Positions 11,301 to 25,600 of a stretch of DNA of 64,000 nt are shown here, piece by piece. The notes under the pieces were generated by a model. That model was not told where the DNA came from, ran no database searches, and saw only the letters and a program-made list of their open reading frames with translations. Source of the DNA: Tritrichomonas musculus (lineage: Eukaryota > Parabasalia > Tritrichomonadida > Tritrichomonadidae); assembly GCA_039105265.1 (NCBI GenBank), contig JAPFFF010000062.1, positions 1 to 64,000 of the forward strand. Reading direction: 5' to 3'. Every line of letters starts with the position of its first letter. Position 1 is the stretch's first letter. The position numbers were made by a program, and so were the translations under genes.

Positions 11301-14300
11301 TAAAAAGTAAAAATGAAAAAATTTTCTAGTGAGGAATCGAACCTCAATCTTCGGCTTCAAAGGCCAACGTGCTTGCCATTACACCACAAGAAACTCTTGT
11401 AAATCATATCTAAAATCAACTGTTATATTTGATTTATTTTGATTTATTTCAGACATTTTCTAAAAAAACAAAATGAAAAGTAAAAAATTTTCTAGTGAGG
11501 AATCGAACCTCAATCTTCGGCTTCAAAGGCCAACGTGCTTGCCATTACACCACAAGAAACTCTTGTGAATCATATTTTAAATCAACTGTTATATTTGATT
11601 TATTTTGATTTATTTCAGACATTTTAAAATAAAAAAACAAAATAAAAAGTAAAAATGAAAAAATTTTCTAGTGAGGAATCGAACCTCAATCTTCGGCTTC
11701 AAAGGCCAACGTGCTTGCCATTACACCACAAGAAACTCTTGTAAATCATATCTAAAATCAACTGTTATATTTGATTTATTTTGATTTATTTCAGACATTT
11801 TCTAAAAAAACAAAATGAAAAGTAAAAAATTTTCTAGTGAGGAATCGAACCTCAATCTTCGGCTTCAAAGGCCAACGTGCTTGCCATTACACCACAAGAA
11901 ACTCTTGTGAATCATATCTAAAATCAACTGTTATATTTGATTTATTTTGATTTATTCCAGACATTTTAAAAAAAATAAAAAGTAAAAATGAAAAAATTTT
12001 CTAGTGAGGAATCGAACCTCAATCTTCGGCTTCAAAGGCCAACGTGCTTGCCATTACACCACAAGAAACTCTTGTGAATCATATCTAAAATCAACTGTTA
12101 TATTTGATTTATTTTGATTTATTCCAGACATTTTAAAATAAAAAAACAAAATAAAAAGTAAAAATGAAAAAATTTTCTAGTGAGGAATCGAACCTCAATC
12201 TTCGGCTTCAAAGGCCAACGTGCTTGCCATTACACCACAAGAAACTCTTGTGAATCATATTTAAAATCAACTGTTATATTTGATTTATATTGATTTATTT
12301 CAGACATTTTCTAAAAAAACAAAATAAAAAGTAAAAATGAAAAAATTTTCTAGTGAGGAATCGAACCTCAATCTTCGGCTTCAAAGGCCAACGTGCTTGC
12401 CATTACACCACAAGAAACTCTTGTGAATCATATTTTAAATCAACTGTTGTATTTGATTTCGTTTGATTTATTTCAGACTTTTTTTTAAAAAAAAAATGAA
12501 AAAGTAAAAAATTTTCTAGTGAGGAATCGAACCTCAATCTTCGGCTTCAAAGGCCAACGTGCTTGCCATTACACCACAAGAAACTCTTGTGAATCATATT
12601 TTAAATCAACTGTTATATTTGATTTATTTTGATTTATTCCAGACATTTGAAAATAAAAAAACAAAATAAAAAGTAAAAATGAAAAAATTTTCTAGTGAGG
12701 AATCGAACCTCAATCTTCGGCTTCAAAGGCCAACGTGCTTGCCATTACACCACAAGAAACTCTTGTGAATCATATCTAAAATCAACTGTTATATTTGATT
12801 TATTTTGATTTATTTCAGACATTTTCTAAAAAAACAAAATGAAAAGTAAAAAATTTTCTAGTGAGGAATCGAACCTCAATCTTCGGCTTCAAAGGCCAAC
12901 GTGCTTGCCATTACACCACAAGAAACTCTTGTGAATCATATCTAAAATCAACTGTTATATTTGATTTATTTTGATTTATTCCAGACATTTGAAAATAAAA
13001 AAACAAAATAAAAAGTAAAAATGAAAAAATTTTCTAGTGAGGAATCGAACCTCAATCTTCGGCTTCAAAGGCCAACGTGCTTGCCATTACACCACAAGAA
13101 ACTCTTGTGAATCATATTTAAAATCAACTGTTATATTTGATTTATTTTGATTTATTTCAGACATTTTCTAAAAAAACAAAATAAAAAGTAAAAATGAAAA
13201 AATTTTCTAGTGAGGAATCGAACCTCAATCTTCGGCTTCAAAGGCCAACGTGCTTGCCATTACACCACAAGAAACTCTTGTGAATCATATTTAAAATCAA
13301 CTGTTATATTTGATTTATTTTGATTTATTTCAGACATTTTCTAAAAAAACAAAATAAAAAGTAAAAATGAAAAAATTTTCTAGTGAGGAATCGAACCTCA
13401 ATCTTCGGCTTCAAAGGCCAACGTGCTTGCCATTACACCACAAGAAACTCTTGTGAATCATATTTAAAATCAACTGTTATATTTGATTTATTTTGATTTA
13501 TTTCAGACATTTTCTAAAAAAACAAAATAAAAAGTAAAAATGAAAAAATTTTCTAGTGAGGAATCGAACCTCAATCTTCGGCTTCAAAGGCCAACGTGCT
13601 TGCCATTACACCACAAGAAACTCTTGTGAATCATATTTAAAATCAACTGTTATATTTGATTTATTTTGATTTATTTCAGACATTTTCTAAAAAAACAAAA
13701 TAAAAAGTAAAAATGAAAAAATTTTCTAGTGAGGAATCGAACCTCAATCTTCGGCTTCAAAGGCCAACGTGCTTGCCATTACACCACAAGAAACTCTTGT
13801 AAATCATATCTAAAATCAACTGTTATATTTGATTTATTTTGATTTATTCCAGACATTTTAAAATAAAAAAACAAAATAAAAAGTAAAAATGAAAAAATTT
13901 TCTAGTGAGGAATCGAACCTCAATCTTCGGCTTCAAAGGCCAACGTGCTTGCCATTACACCACAAGAAACTCTTGTGAATCATATTTAAAATCAACTGTT
14001 ATATTTGATTTATATTGATTTATTTCAGACATTTTCTAAAAAAACAAAATAAAAAGTAAAAATGAAAAAATTTTCTAGTGAGGAATCGAACCTCAATCTT
14101 CGGCTTCAAAGGCCAACGTGCTTGCCATTACACCACAAGAAACTCTTGTGAATCATATCTAAAATCAACTGTTATATTTGATTTATATTGATTTATTTCA
14201 GACATTTTAAAATAAAAAAACAAAATAAAAAGTAAAAATGAAAAAATTTTCTAGTGAGGAATCGAACCTCAATCTTCGGCTTCAAAGGCCAACGTGCTTG

Positions 14301-15099
14301 CCATTACACCACAAGAAACTCTTGTGAATCATATCTAAAATCAACTGTTATATTTGATTTATTTTGATTTATTTCAGACATTTTCTAAAAAAACAAAATG
14401 AAAAGTAAAAAATTTTCTAGTGAGGAATCGAACCTCAATCTTCGGCTTCAAAGGCCAACGTGCTTGCCATTACACCACAAGAAACTCTTGTGAATCATAT
14501 CTAAAATCAACTGTTATATTTGATTTATTTTGATTTATTTCAGACATTTTAAAAAAAACAAAATAAAAAGTAAAAAATTTTCTAGTGAGGAATCGAACCT
14601 CAATCTTCGGCTTCAAAGGCCAACGTGCTTGCCATTACACCACAAGAAACTCTTGTGAATCATATTTAAAATCAACTGTTATATTTGATTTATTTTGATT
14701 TATTCCAGACATTTGAAAATAAAAAAACAAAATAAAAAGTAAAAATGAAAAAATTTTCTAGTGAGGAATCGAACCTCAATCTTCGGCTTCAAAGGCCAAC
14801 GTGCTTGCCATTACACCACAAGAAACTCTTGTGAATCATATTTAAAATCAACTGTTATATTTGATTTATTTTGATTTATTTCAGACATTTTAAAATAAAA
14901 AAACAAAATAAAAAGTAAAAATGAAAAAATTTTCTAGTGAGGAATCGAACCTCAATCTTCGGCTTCAAAGGCCAACGTGCTTGCCATTACACCACAAGAA
15001 ACTCTTGTGAATCATATTTAAAATCAACTGTTATATTTGATTTATATTGATTTATTTCAGACATTTTCTAAAAAAACAAAATAAAAAGTAAAAAATTTT

Positions 15100-16810
15100 C
15101 TAGTGAGGAATCGAACCTCAATCTTCGGCTTCAAAGGCCAACGTGCTTGCCATTACACCACAAGAAACTCTTGTGAATCATATCTAAAATCAACTGTTAT
15201 ATTTGATTTATTTTGATTTATTCCAGACATTTTAAAAAAAACAAAATAAAAAGTAAAAATGAAAAAATTTTCTAGTGAGGAATCGAACCTCAATCTTCGG
15301 CTTCAAAGGCCAACGTGCTTGCCATTACACCACAAGAAACTCTTGTGAATCATATCTAAAATCAACTGTTATATTTGATTTATTTTGATTTATTCCAGAC
15401 ATTTTAAAATAAAAAAACAAAATAAAAAGTAAAAAGTAAAAAATTTTCTAGTGAGGAATCGAACCTCAATCTTCGGCTTCAAAGGCCAACGTGCTTGCCA
15501 TTACACCACAAGAAACTCTTGTGAATCATATTTTAAATCAACTGTTATATTTGATTTATATTGATTTATTTCAGACATTTTCTAAAAAAACAAAATAAAA
15601 AGTAAAAAATTTTCTAGTGAGGAATCGAACCTCAATCTTCGGCTTCAAAGGCCAACGTGCTTGCCATTACACCACAAGAAACTCTTGTGAATCATATCTA
15701 AAATCAACTGTTATATTTGATTTATATTGATTTATTCCAGACATTTTCTTGAAATAAGAAATAAAAAGTAAAAAATTTTCTAGTGAGGAATCGAACCTCA
15801 ATCTTCGGCTTCAAAGGCCAACGTGCTTGCCATTACACCACAAGAAACTCTTGTGAATCATATCTAAAATCAACTGTTATATTTGATTTATTTTGATTTA
15901 TTCCAGACATTTTAAAATAAAAAAACAAAATAAAAAGTAAAAATGAAAAAATTTTCTAGTGAGGAATCGAACCTCAATCTTCGGCTTCAAAGGCCAACGT
16001 GCTTGCCATTACACCACAAGAAACTCTTGTGAATCATATCTAAAATCAACTGTTATATTTGATTTATTTTGATTTATTCCAGACATTTTAAAAAAAACAA
16101 AATAAAAAGTAAAAATGAAAAAATTTTCTAGTGAGGAATCGAACCTCAATCTTCGGCTTCAAAGGCCAACGTGCTTGCCATTACACCACAAGAAACTCTT
16201 GTGAATCATATCTAAAATCAACTGTTATATTTGATTTATTTTGATTTATTCCAGACATTTTAAAATAAAAAAACAAAATAAAAAGTAAAAAGTAAAAAAT
16301 TTTCTAGTGAGGAATCGAACCTCAATCTTCGGCTTCAAAGGCCAACGTGCTTGCCATTACACCACAAGAAACTCTTGTGAATCATATTTTAAATCAACTG
16401 TTATATTTGATTTATATTGATTTATTTCAGACATTTTCTAAAAAAACAAAATAAAAAGTAAAAAATTTTCTAGTGAGGAATCGAACCTCAATCTTCGGCT
16501 TCAAAGGCCAACGTGCTTGCCATTACACCACAAGAAACTCTTGTGAATCATATCTAAAATCAACTGTTATATTTGATTTATATTGATTTATTCCAGACAT
16601 TTTCTTGAAATAAGAAATAAAAAGTAAAAAATTTTCTAGTGAGGAATCGAACCTCAATCTTCGGCTTCAAAGGCCAACGTGCTTGCCATTACACCACAAG
16701 AAACTCTTGTGAATCATATCTAAAATCAACTGTTATATTTGATTTATTTTGATTTATTCCAGACATTTTAAAATAAAAAAACAAAATAAAAAGTAAAAAT
16801 GAAAAAATTT
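15100..16810. repeat. Tandem duplication of 856 bp within the array
   Basis: Five units starting at P=15272 recur at P=16128 with the same intervals (176, 166, 166, 176) and the same diagnostic spacer with a doubled GTAAAAA near 15,435 and 16,290. The block is single in the related stretch at 24,192-25,048, so the local duplication is younger than the 8-9 kb block duplication, or was reversed there. Confidence 0.7.
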
Positions 16811-17664
16811 TCTAGTGAGGAATCGAACCTCAATCTTCGGCTTCAAAGGCCAACGTGCTTGCCATTACACCACAAGAAACTCTTGTGAATCATATTTAAA
16901 ATCAACTGTTATATTTGATTTATATTGATTTATTTCAGACATTTTCTAAAAAAACAAAATAAAAAGTAAAAATGAAAAAATTTTCTAGTGAGGAATCGAA
17001 CCTCAATCTTCGGCTTCAAAGGCCAACGTGCTTGCCATTACACCACAAGAAACTCTTGTAAATCATATTTAAAATCAACTGTTATATTTGATTTATTTTG
17101 ATTTATTTCAGACATTTTAAAATAAAAAAACAAAATAAAAAGTAAAAATGAAAAAATTTTCTAGTGAGGAATCGAACCTCAATCTTCGGCTTCAAAGGCC
17201 AACGTGCTTGCCATTACACCACAAGAAACTCTTGTGAATCATATTTTAAATCAACTGTTATATTTGATTTATTTTGATTTATTCCAGACATTTTCTTGAA
17301 ATAAGAAATAAAAAGTAAAAAATTTTCTAGTGAGGAATCGAACCTCAATCTTCGGCTTCAAAGGCCAACGTGCTTGCCATTACACCACAAGAAACTCTTG
17401 TGAATCATATTTTAAATCAACTGTTATATTTGATTTATTTTGATTTATTCCAGACATTTTCTTGAAATAAGAAATAAAAAGTAAAAAATTTTCTAGTGAG
17501 GAATCGAACCTCAATCTTCGGCTTCAAAGGCCAACGTGCTTGCCATTACACCACAAGAAACTCTTGTGAATCATATTTAAAATCAACTGTTATATTTGAT
17601 TTATTTTGATTTATTTCAGACATTTTCTAAAAAAACAAAATAAAAAGTAAAAATGAAAAAATTT

Positions 17665-17879
17665 GATATATTGAGAAACTTTACACTTTTCGGACAAAAT
17701 CCTCTCAATCCTATTTATTATAATATTGATATATGAACTTATTTTGACTTGTTTTTTGGAATTAAATCATAAAAAAATCAACTCTTTTTTTATCATAAAA
17801 AAGTCTTCGAATTGAATAGGAATGATTGAAAAAAAATTGAGAGCCTTTTGTCTGAAAAGTGCAACTTTTTTGATATACC
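17665..17879. mobile_element. 215-bp inverted-repeat MITE, array copy 1
   Basis: A short non-autonomous element with imperfect terminal inverted repeats, GATATATTGAGAAACTTTAC on the left and GGTATATCAAAAAAGTTGC on the right, followed by a shared CACTTTTC(G/A)GACAAAA core and a CTCTCAAT block. It has no coding capacity. The 8-bp AAAAATTT flanks it on both sides and would be the target duplication, which fits hAT-like or Mutator-like elements. It lies directly at the terminator of the tRNA copy at P=17889, and the duplication leaves that gene a run of five Ts. Confidence 0.8.
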
Positions 17880-18402
17880 AAAAATTTTCTAGTGAGGAAT
17901 CGAACCTCAATCTTCGGCTTCAAAGGCCAACGTGCTTGCCATTACACCACAAGAAACTCTTGTGAATCATATCTAAAATCAACTGTTATATTTGATTTAT
18001 TTTGATTTATTTCAGACATTTTAAAATAAAAAAACAAAATAAAAAGTAAAAATGAAAAAATTTTCTAGTGAGGAATCGAACCTCAATCTTCGGCTTCAAA
18101 GGCCAACGTGCTTGCCATTACACCACAAGAAACTCTTGTGAATCATATTTTAAATCAACTGTTATATTTGATTTATTTTGATTTATTCCAGACATTTTCT
18201 TGAAATAAGAAATAAAAAGTAAAAAATTTTCTAGTGAGGAATCGAACCTCAATCTTCGGCTTCAAAGGCCAACGTGCTTGCCATTACACCACAAGAAACT
18301 CTTGTGAATCATATTTAAAATCAACTGTTATATTTGATTTATATTGATTTATTTCAGACATTTTCTAAAAAAACAAAATAAAAAGTAAAAATGAAAAAAT
18401 TT

Positions 18403-18617
18403 GATATATTGAGAAACTTTACACTTTTCGGACAAAATCCTCTCAATCCTATTTATTATAATATTGATATATGAACTTATTTTGACTTGTTTTTTGGAAT
18501 TAAATCATAAAAAAATCAACTCTTTTTTTATCATAAAAAAGTCTTCGAATTGAATAGGAATGATTGAAAAAAAATTGAGAGCCTTTTGTCTGAAAAGTGC
18601 AACTTTTTTGATATACC
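18403..18617. mobile_element. 215-bp MITE, array copy 2
   Basis: Appears identical to the copy at 17,665, in the same orientation and at the same place relative to a tRNA terminator. It is 738 bp downstream of it. Confidence 0.8.
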
Positions 18618-19482
18618 AAAAATTTTCTAGTGAGGAATCGAACCTCAATCTTCGGCTTCAAAGGCCAACGTGCTTGCCATTACACCACAAGAAACTCTTG
18701 TGAATCATATCTAAAATCAACTGTTATATTTGATTTATATTGATTTATTTCAGACATTTTAAAATAAAAAAACAAAATAAAAAGTAAAAATGAAAAAATT
18801 TTCTAGTGAGGAATCGAACCTCAATCTTCGGCTTCAAAGGCCAACGTGCTTGCCATTACACCACAAGAAACTCTTGTGAATCATATTTAAAATCAACTGT
18901 TATATTTGATTTATTTTGGTTTATTTCAGACATTAAAAAAAAAAAACAAAATAAAAAGTAAAAAATTTTCTAGTGAGGAATCGAACCTCAATCTTCGGCT
19001 TCAAAGGCCAACGTGCTTGCCATTACACCACAAGAAACTCTTGTGAATCATATTTTAAATCAACTGTTGTATTTGATTTCGTTTGATTTATTCCAGACAT
19101 TTTCTTGAAATAAAAAAAAATAAATTAAAAAATGAAAAAATTTTCTAGTGAGGAATCGAACCTCAATCTTCGGCTTCAAAGGCCAACGTGCTTGCCATTA
19201 CACCACAAGAAACTCTTGTGAATCATATCTAAAATCAACTGTTATATTTGATTTATTTTGATTTATTCCAGACATTTTCTTGAAATAAGAAATAAAAAGT
19301 AAAAAATTTTCTAGTGAGGAATCGAACCTCAATCTTCGGCTTCAAAGGCCAACGTGCTTGCCATTACACCACAAGAAACTCTTGTGAATCATATTTAAAA
19401 TCAACTGTTATATTTGATTTATTTTGATTTATTTCAGACATTTTCTAAAAAAACAAAATAAAAAGTAAAAATGAAAAAATTT

Positions 19483-19697
19483 GATATATTGAGAAACTTT
19501 ACACTTTTCGGACAAAATCCTCTCAATCCTATTTATTATAATATTGATATATGAACTTATTTTGACTTGTTTTTTGGAATTAAATCATAAAAAAATCAAC
19601 TCTTTTTTTATCATAAAAAAGTCTTCGAATTGAATAGGAATGATTGAAAAAAAATTGAGAGCCTTTTGTCTGAAAAGTGCAACTTTTTTGATATACC
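19483..19697. mobile_element. 215-bp MITE, array copy 3
   Basis: Appears identical to copy 2 and sits 1,080 bp after it. The five tRNA units that follow each copy show the same spacing series (176, 167, 175, 166), so the element was copied as part of a 1,080-bp block. Confidence 0.8.
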
Positions 19698-22600
19698 AAA
19701 AATTTTCTAGTGAGGAATCGAACCTCAATCTTCGGCTTCAAAGGCCAACGTGCTTGCCATTACACCACAAGAAACTCTTGTGAATCATATCTAAAATCAA
19801 CTGTTATATTTGATTTATATTGATTTATTTCAGACATTTTAAAATAAAAAAACAAAATAAAAAGTAAAAATGAAAAAATTTTCTAGTGAGGAATCGAACC
19901 TCAATCTTCGGCTTCAAAGGCCAACGTGCTTGCCATTACACCACAAGAAACTCTTGTGAATCATATTTAAAATCAACTGTTATATTTGATTTATTTTGGT
20001 TTATTTCAGACATTAAAAAAAAAAAACAAAATAAAAAGTAAAAAATTTTCTAGTGAGGAATCGAACCTCAATCTTCGGCTTCAAAGGCCAACGTGCTTGC
20101 CATTACACCACAAGAAACTCTTGTGAATCATATTTTAAATCAACTGTTGTATTTGATTTCGTTTGATTTATTCCAGACATTTTCTTGAAATAAAAAAAAA
20201 TAAATTAAAAAATGAAAAAATTTTCTAGTGAGGAATCGAACCTCAATCTTCGGCTTCAAAGGCCAACGTGCTTGCCATTACACCACAAGAAACTCTTGTG
20301 AATCATATCTAAAATCAACTGTTATATTTGATTTATTTTGATTTATTCCAGACATTTTCTTGAAATAAGAAATAAAAAGTAAAAAATTTTCTAGTGAGGA
20401 ATCGAACCTCAATCTTCGGCTTCAAAGGCCAACGTGCTTGCCATTACACCACAAGAAACTCTTGTGAATCATATCTAAAATCAACTGTTATATTTGATTT
20501 ATTTTGATTTATTCCAGACATTTTAAAATAAAAAAACAAAATAAAAAGTAAAAATGAAAAAATTTTCTAGTGAGGAATCGAACCTCAATCTTCGGCTTCA
20601 AAGGCCAACGTGCTTGCCATTACACCACAAGAAACTCTTGTGAATCATATTTAAAATCAACTGTTATATTTGATTTATATTGATTTATTTCAGACATTTT
20701 AAAATAAAAAAACAAAATAAAAAGTAAAAATGAAAAAATTTTCTAGTGAGGAATCGAACCTCAATCTTCGGCTTCAAAGGCCAACGTGCTTGCCATTACA
20801 CCACAAGAAACTCTTGTGAATCATATCTAAAATCAACTGTTATATTTGATTTATATTGATTTATTTCAGACATTTTAAAATAAAAAAACAAAATAAAAAG
20901 TAAAAATGAAAAAATTTTCTAGTGAGGAATCGAACCTCAATCTTCGGCTTCAAAGGCCAACGTGCTTGCCATTACACCACAAGAAACTCTTGTGAATCAT
21001 ATTTAAAATCAACTGTTATATTTGATTTATATTGATTTATTTCAGACATTTTAAAATAAAAAAACAAAATAAAAAGTAAAAAATTTTCTAGTGAGGAATC
21101 GAACCTCAATCTTCGGCTTCAAAGGCCAACGTGCTTGCCATTACACCACAAGAAACTCTTGTGAATCATATCTAAAATCAACTGTTATATTTGATTTATA
21201 TTGATTTATTCCAGACATTTTCTTGAAATAAGAAATAAAAAGTAAAAAATTTTCTAGTGAGGAATCGAACCTCAATCTTCGGCTTCAAAGGCCAACGTGC
21301 TTGCCATTACACCACAAGAAACTCTTGTGAATCATATTTTAAATCAACTGTTATATTTGATTTATTTTGATTTATTTCAGACATTTTAAAATAAAAAAAC
21401 AAAATAAAAAGTAAAAATGAAAAAATTTTCTAGTGAGGAATCGAACCTCAATCTTCGGCTTCAAAGGCCAACGTGCTTGCCATTACACCACAAGAAACTC
21501 TTGTAAAGCATATCTAAAATCAACTGTTATATTTGATTTCGTTTGATTTATTCCAGACATTTTAAAAAAAACAAAATAAAAAGTAAAAAATTTTCTAGTG
21601 AGGAATCGAACCTCAATCTTCGGCTTCAAAGGCCAACGTGCTTGCCATTACACCACAAGAAACTCTTGTGAATCATATCTAAAATCAACTGTTATATTTG
21701 ATTTATTTTGATTTATTCCAGACATTTGAAAATAAAAAAACAAAATAAAAAGTAAAAATGAAAAAATTTTCTAGTGAGGAATCGAACCTCAATCTTCGGC
21801 TTCAAAGGCCAACGTGCTTGCCATTACACCACAAGAAACTCTTGTAAATCATATTTAAAATCAACTGTTATATTTGATTTATTTTGATTTATTTCAGACA
21901 TTTTAAAATAAAAAAACAAAATAAAAAGTAAAAATGAAAAAATTTTCTAGTGAGGAATCGAACCTCAATCTTCGGCTTCAAAGGCCAACGTGCTTGCCAT
22001 TACACCACAAGAAACTCTTGTAAATCATATCTAAAATCAACTGTTATATTTGATTTATATTGATTTATTTCAGACATTTTAAAATAAAAAAACAAAATAA
22101 AAAGTAAAAATGAAAAAATTTTCTAGTGAGGAATCGAACCTCAATCTTCGGCTTCAAAGGCCAACGTGCTTGCCATTACACCACAAGAAACTCTTGTGAA
22201 TCATATCTAAAATCAACTGTTATATTTGATTTATTTTGATTTATTCCAGACATTTGAAAATAAAAAAACAAAATAAAAAGTAAAAATGAAAAAATTTTCT
22301 AGTGAGGAATCGAACCTCAATCTTCGGCTTCAAAGGCCAACGTGCTTGCCATTACACCACAAGAAACTCTTGTGAATCATATTTAAAATCAACTGTTATA
22401 TTTGATTTATTTTGATTTATTTCAGACATTTTCTAAAAAAACAAAATAAAAAGTAAAAATGAAAAAATTTTCTAGTGAGGAATCGAACCTCAATCTTCGG
22501 CTTCAAAGGCCAACGTGCTTGCCATTACACCACAAGAAACTCTTGTGAATCATATTTAAAATCAACTGTTATATTTGATTTATTTTGATTTATTTCAGAC

Positions 22601-25600
22601 ATTTTCTAAAAAAACAAAATAAAAAGTAAAAATGAAAAAATTTTCTAGTGAGGAATCGAACCTCAATCTTCGGCTTCAAAGGCCAACGTGCTTGCCATTA
22701 CACCACAAGAAACTCTTGTGAATCATATTTAAAATCAACTGTTATATTTGATTTATTTTGATTTATTTCAGACATTTTCTAAAAAAACAAAATAAAAAGT
22801 AAAAATGAAAAAATTTTCTAGTGAGGAATCGAACCTCAATCTTCGGCTTCAAAGGCCAACGTGCTTGCCATTACACCACAAGAAACTCTTGTAAATCATA
22901 TCTAAAATCAACTGTTATATTTGATTTATTTTGATTTATTCCAGACATTTTAAAATAAAAAAACAAAATAAAAAGTAAAAATGAAAAAATTTTCTAGTGA
23001 GGAATCGAACCTCAATCTTCGGCTTCAAAGGCCAACGTGCTTGCCATTACACCACAAGAAACTCTTGTGAATCATATTTAAAATCAACTGTTATATTTGA
23101 TTTATATTGATTTATTTCAGACATTTTCTAAAAAAACAAAATAAAAAGTAAAAATGAAAAAATTTTCTAGTGAGGAATCGAACCTCAATCTTCGGCTTCA
23201 AAGGCCAACGTGCTTGCCATTACACCACAAGAAACTCTTGTGAATCATATCTAAAATCAACTGTTATATTTGATTTATATTGATTTATTTCAGACATTTT
23301 AAAATAAAAAAACAAAATAAAAAGTAAAAATGAAAAAATTTTCTAGTGAGGAATCGAACCTCAATCTTCGGCTTCAAAGGCCAACGTGCTTGCCATTACA
23401 CCACAAGAAACTCTTGTGAATCATATCTAAAATCAACTGTTATATTTGATTTATTTTGATTTATTTCAGACATTTTCTAAAAAAACAAAATGAAAAGTAA
23501 AAAATTTTCTAGTGAGGAATCGAACCTCAATCTTCGGCTTCAAAGGCCAACGTGCTTGCCATTACACCACAAGAAACTCTTGTGAATCATATCTAAAATC
23601 AACTGTTATATTTGATTTATTTTGATTTATTTCAGACATTTTAAAAAAAACAAAATAAAAAGTAAAAAATTTTCTAGTGAGGAATCGAACCTCAATCTTC
23701 GGCTTCAAAGGCCAACGTGCTTGCCATTACACCACAAGAAACTCTTGTGAATCATATCTAAAATCAACTGTTATATTTGATTTATTTTGATTTATTCCAG
23801 ACATTTGAAAATAAAAAAACAAAATAAAAAGTAAAAATGAAAAAATTTTCTAGTGAGGAATCGAACCTCAATCTTCGGCTTCAAAGGCCAACGTGCTTGC
23901 CATTACACCACAAGAAACTCTTGTGAATCATATTTAAAATCAACTGTTATATTTGATTTATTTTGATTTATTTCAGACATTTTAAAATAAAAAAACAAAA
24001 TAAAAAGTAAAAATGAAAAAATTTTCTAGTGAGGAATCGAACCTCAATCTTCGGCTTCAAAGGCCAACGTGCTTGCCATTACACCACAAGAAACTCTTGT
24101 GAATCATATTTAAAATCAACTGTTATATTTGATTTATATTGATTTATTTCAGACATTTTCTAAAAAAACAAAATAAAAAGTAAAAAATTTTCTAGTGAGG
24201 AATCGAACCTCAATCTTCGGCTTCAAAGGCCAACGTGCTTGCCATTACACCACAAGAAACTCTTGTGAATCATATCTAAAATCAACTGTTATATTTGATT
24301 TATTTTGATTTATTCCAGACATTTTAAAAAAAACAAAATAAAAAGTAAAAATGAAAAAATTTTCTAGTGAGGAATCGAACCTCAATCTTCGGCTTCAAAG
24401 GCCAACGTGCTTGCCATTACACCACAAGAAACTCTTGTGAATCATATCTAAAATCAACTGTTATATTTGATTTATTTTGATTTATTCCAGACATTTTAAA
24501 ATAAAAAAACAAAATAAAAAGTAAAAAGTAAAAAATTTTCTAGTGAGGAATCGAACCTCAATCTTCGGCTTCAAAGGCCAACGTGCTTGCCATTACACCA
24601 CAAGAAACTCTTGTGAATCATATTTTAAATCAACTGTTATATTTGATTTATATTGATTTATTTCAGACATTTTCTAAAAAAACAAAATAAAAAGTAAAAA
24701 ATTTTCTAGTGAGGAATCGAACCTCAATCTTCGGCTTCAAAGGCCAACGTGCTTGCCATTACACCACAAGAAACTCTTGTGAATCATATCTAAAATCAAC
24801 TGTTATATTTGATTTATTTTGATTTATTCCAGACATTTTCTTGAAATAAGAAATAAAAAGTAAAAAATTTTCTAGTGAGGAATCGAACCTCAATCTTCGG
24901 CTTCAAAGGCCAACGTGCTTGCCATTACACCACAAGAAACTCTTGTGAATCATATCTAAAATCAACTGTTATATTTGATTTATTTTGATTTATTCCAGAC
25001 ATTTTAAAATAAAAAAACAAAATAAAAAGTAAAAATGAAAAAATTTTCTAGTGAGGAATCGAACCTCAATCTTCGGCTTCAAAGGCCAACGTGCTTGCCA
25101 TTACACCACAAGAAACTCTTGTGAATCATATTTAAAATCAACTGTTATATTTGATTTATATTGATTTATTTCAGACATTTTCTAAAAAAACAAAATAAAA
25201 AGTAAAAATGAAAAAATTTTCTAGTGAGGAATCGAACCTCAATCTTCGGCTTCAAAGGCCAACGTGCTTGCCATTACACCACAAGAAACTCTTGTAAATC
25301 ATATTTAAAATCAACTGTTATATTTGATTTATTTTGATTTATTTCAGACATTTTAAAATAAAAAAACAAAATAAAAAGTAAAAATGAAAAAATTTTCTAG
25401 TGAGGAATCGAACCTCAATCTTCGGCTTCAAAGGCCAACGTGCTTGCCATTACACCACAAGAAACTCTTGTGAATCATATTTTAAATCAACTGTTATATT
25501 TGATTTATTTTGATTTATTCCAGACATTTTCTTGAAATAAGAAATAAAAAGTAAAAAATTTTCTAGTGAGGAATCGAACCTCAATCTTCGGCTTCAAAGG

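Larger units (their letters stand above)
47..17560 (-). tRNA. tRNA-Gln(UUG), array copies 1-103
   Basis: For each number P the gene spans P-4 (discriminator) to P+67 (nt 1). P = 51, 227, 403, 569, 736, 903, 1076, 1242, 1418, 1584, 1760, 1933, 2106, 2272, 2445, 2621, 2787, 2963, 3129, 3305, 3481, 3646, 3819, 3995, 4161, 4327, 4503, 4679, 4855, 5019, 5195, 5361, 5526, 5699, 5866, 6042, 6208, 6374, 6547, 6713, 6879, 7055, 7231, 7396, 7569, 7741, 7906, 8079, 8246, 8422, 8588, 8754, 8930, 9106, 9272, 9439, 9615, 9781, 9947, 10123, 10289, 10465, 10638, 10811, 10977, 11150, 11326, 11492, 11668, 11834, 12001, 12177, 12350, 12516, 12692, 12858, 13034, 13207, 13380, 13553, 13726, 13902, 14075, 14251, 14417, 14582, 14758, 14934, 15100, 15272, 15448, 15614, 15780, 15956, 16128, 16304, 16470, 16636, 16812, 16985, 17161, 17327, 17493. 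The cloverleaf folds as acceptor TTTCTTG/CTAGAAA, D stem GTGT/GCAC, anticodon stem TTGGC/GCCGA with loop CTTTGAA (anticodon TTG), and T stem TGAGG/CCTCA. It reads CAA codons. Confidence 0.95.

Noticed and set aside
17665-17879. Mariner MITE with TA target duplication
   Set aside because: TATA occurs near both ends, but the 8-bp AAAAATTT match outside the GATATA and TATACC ends explains the flanks better.
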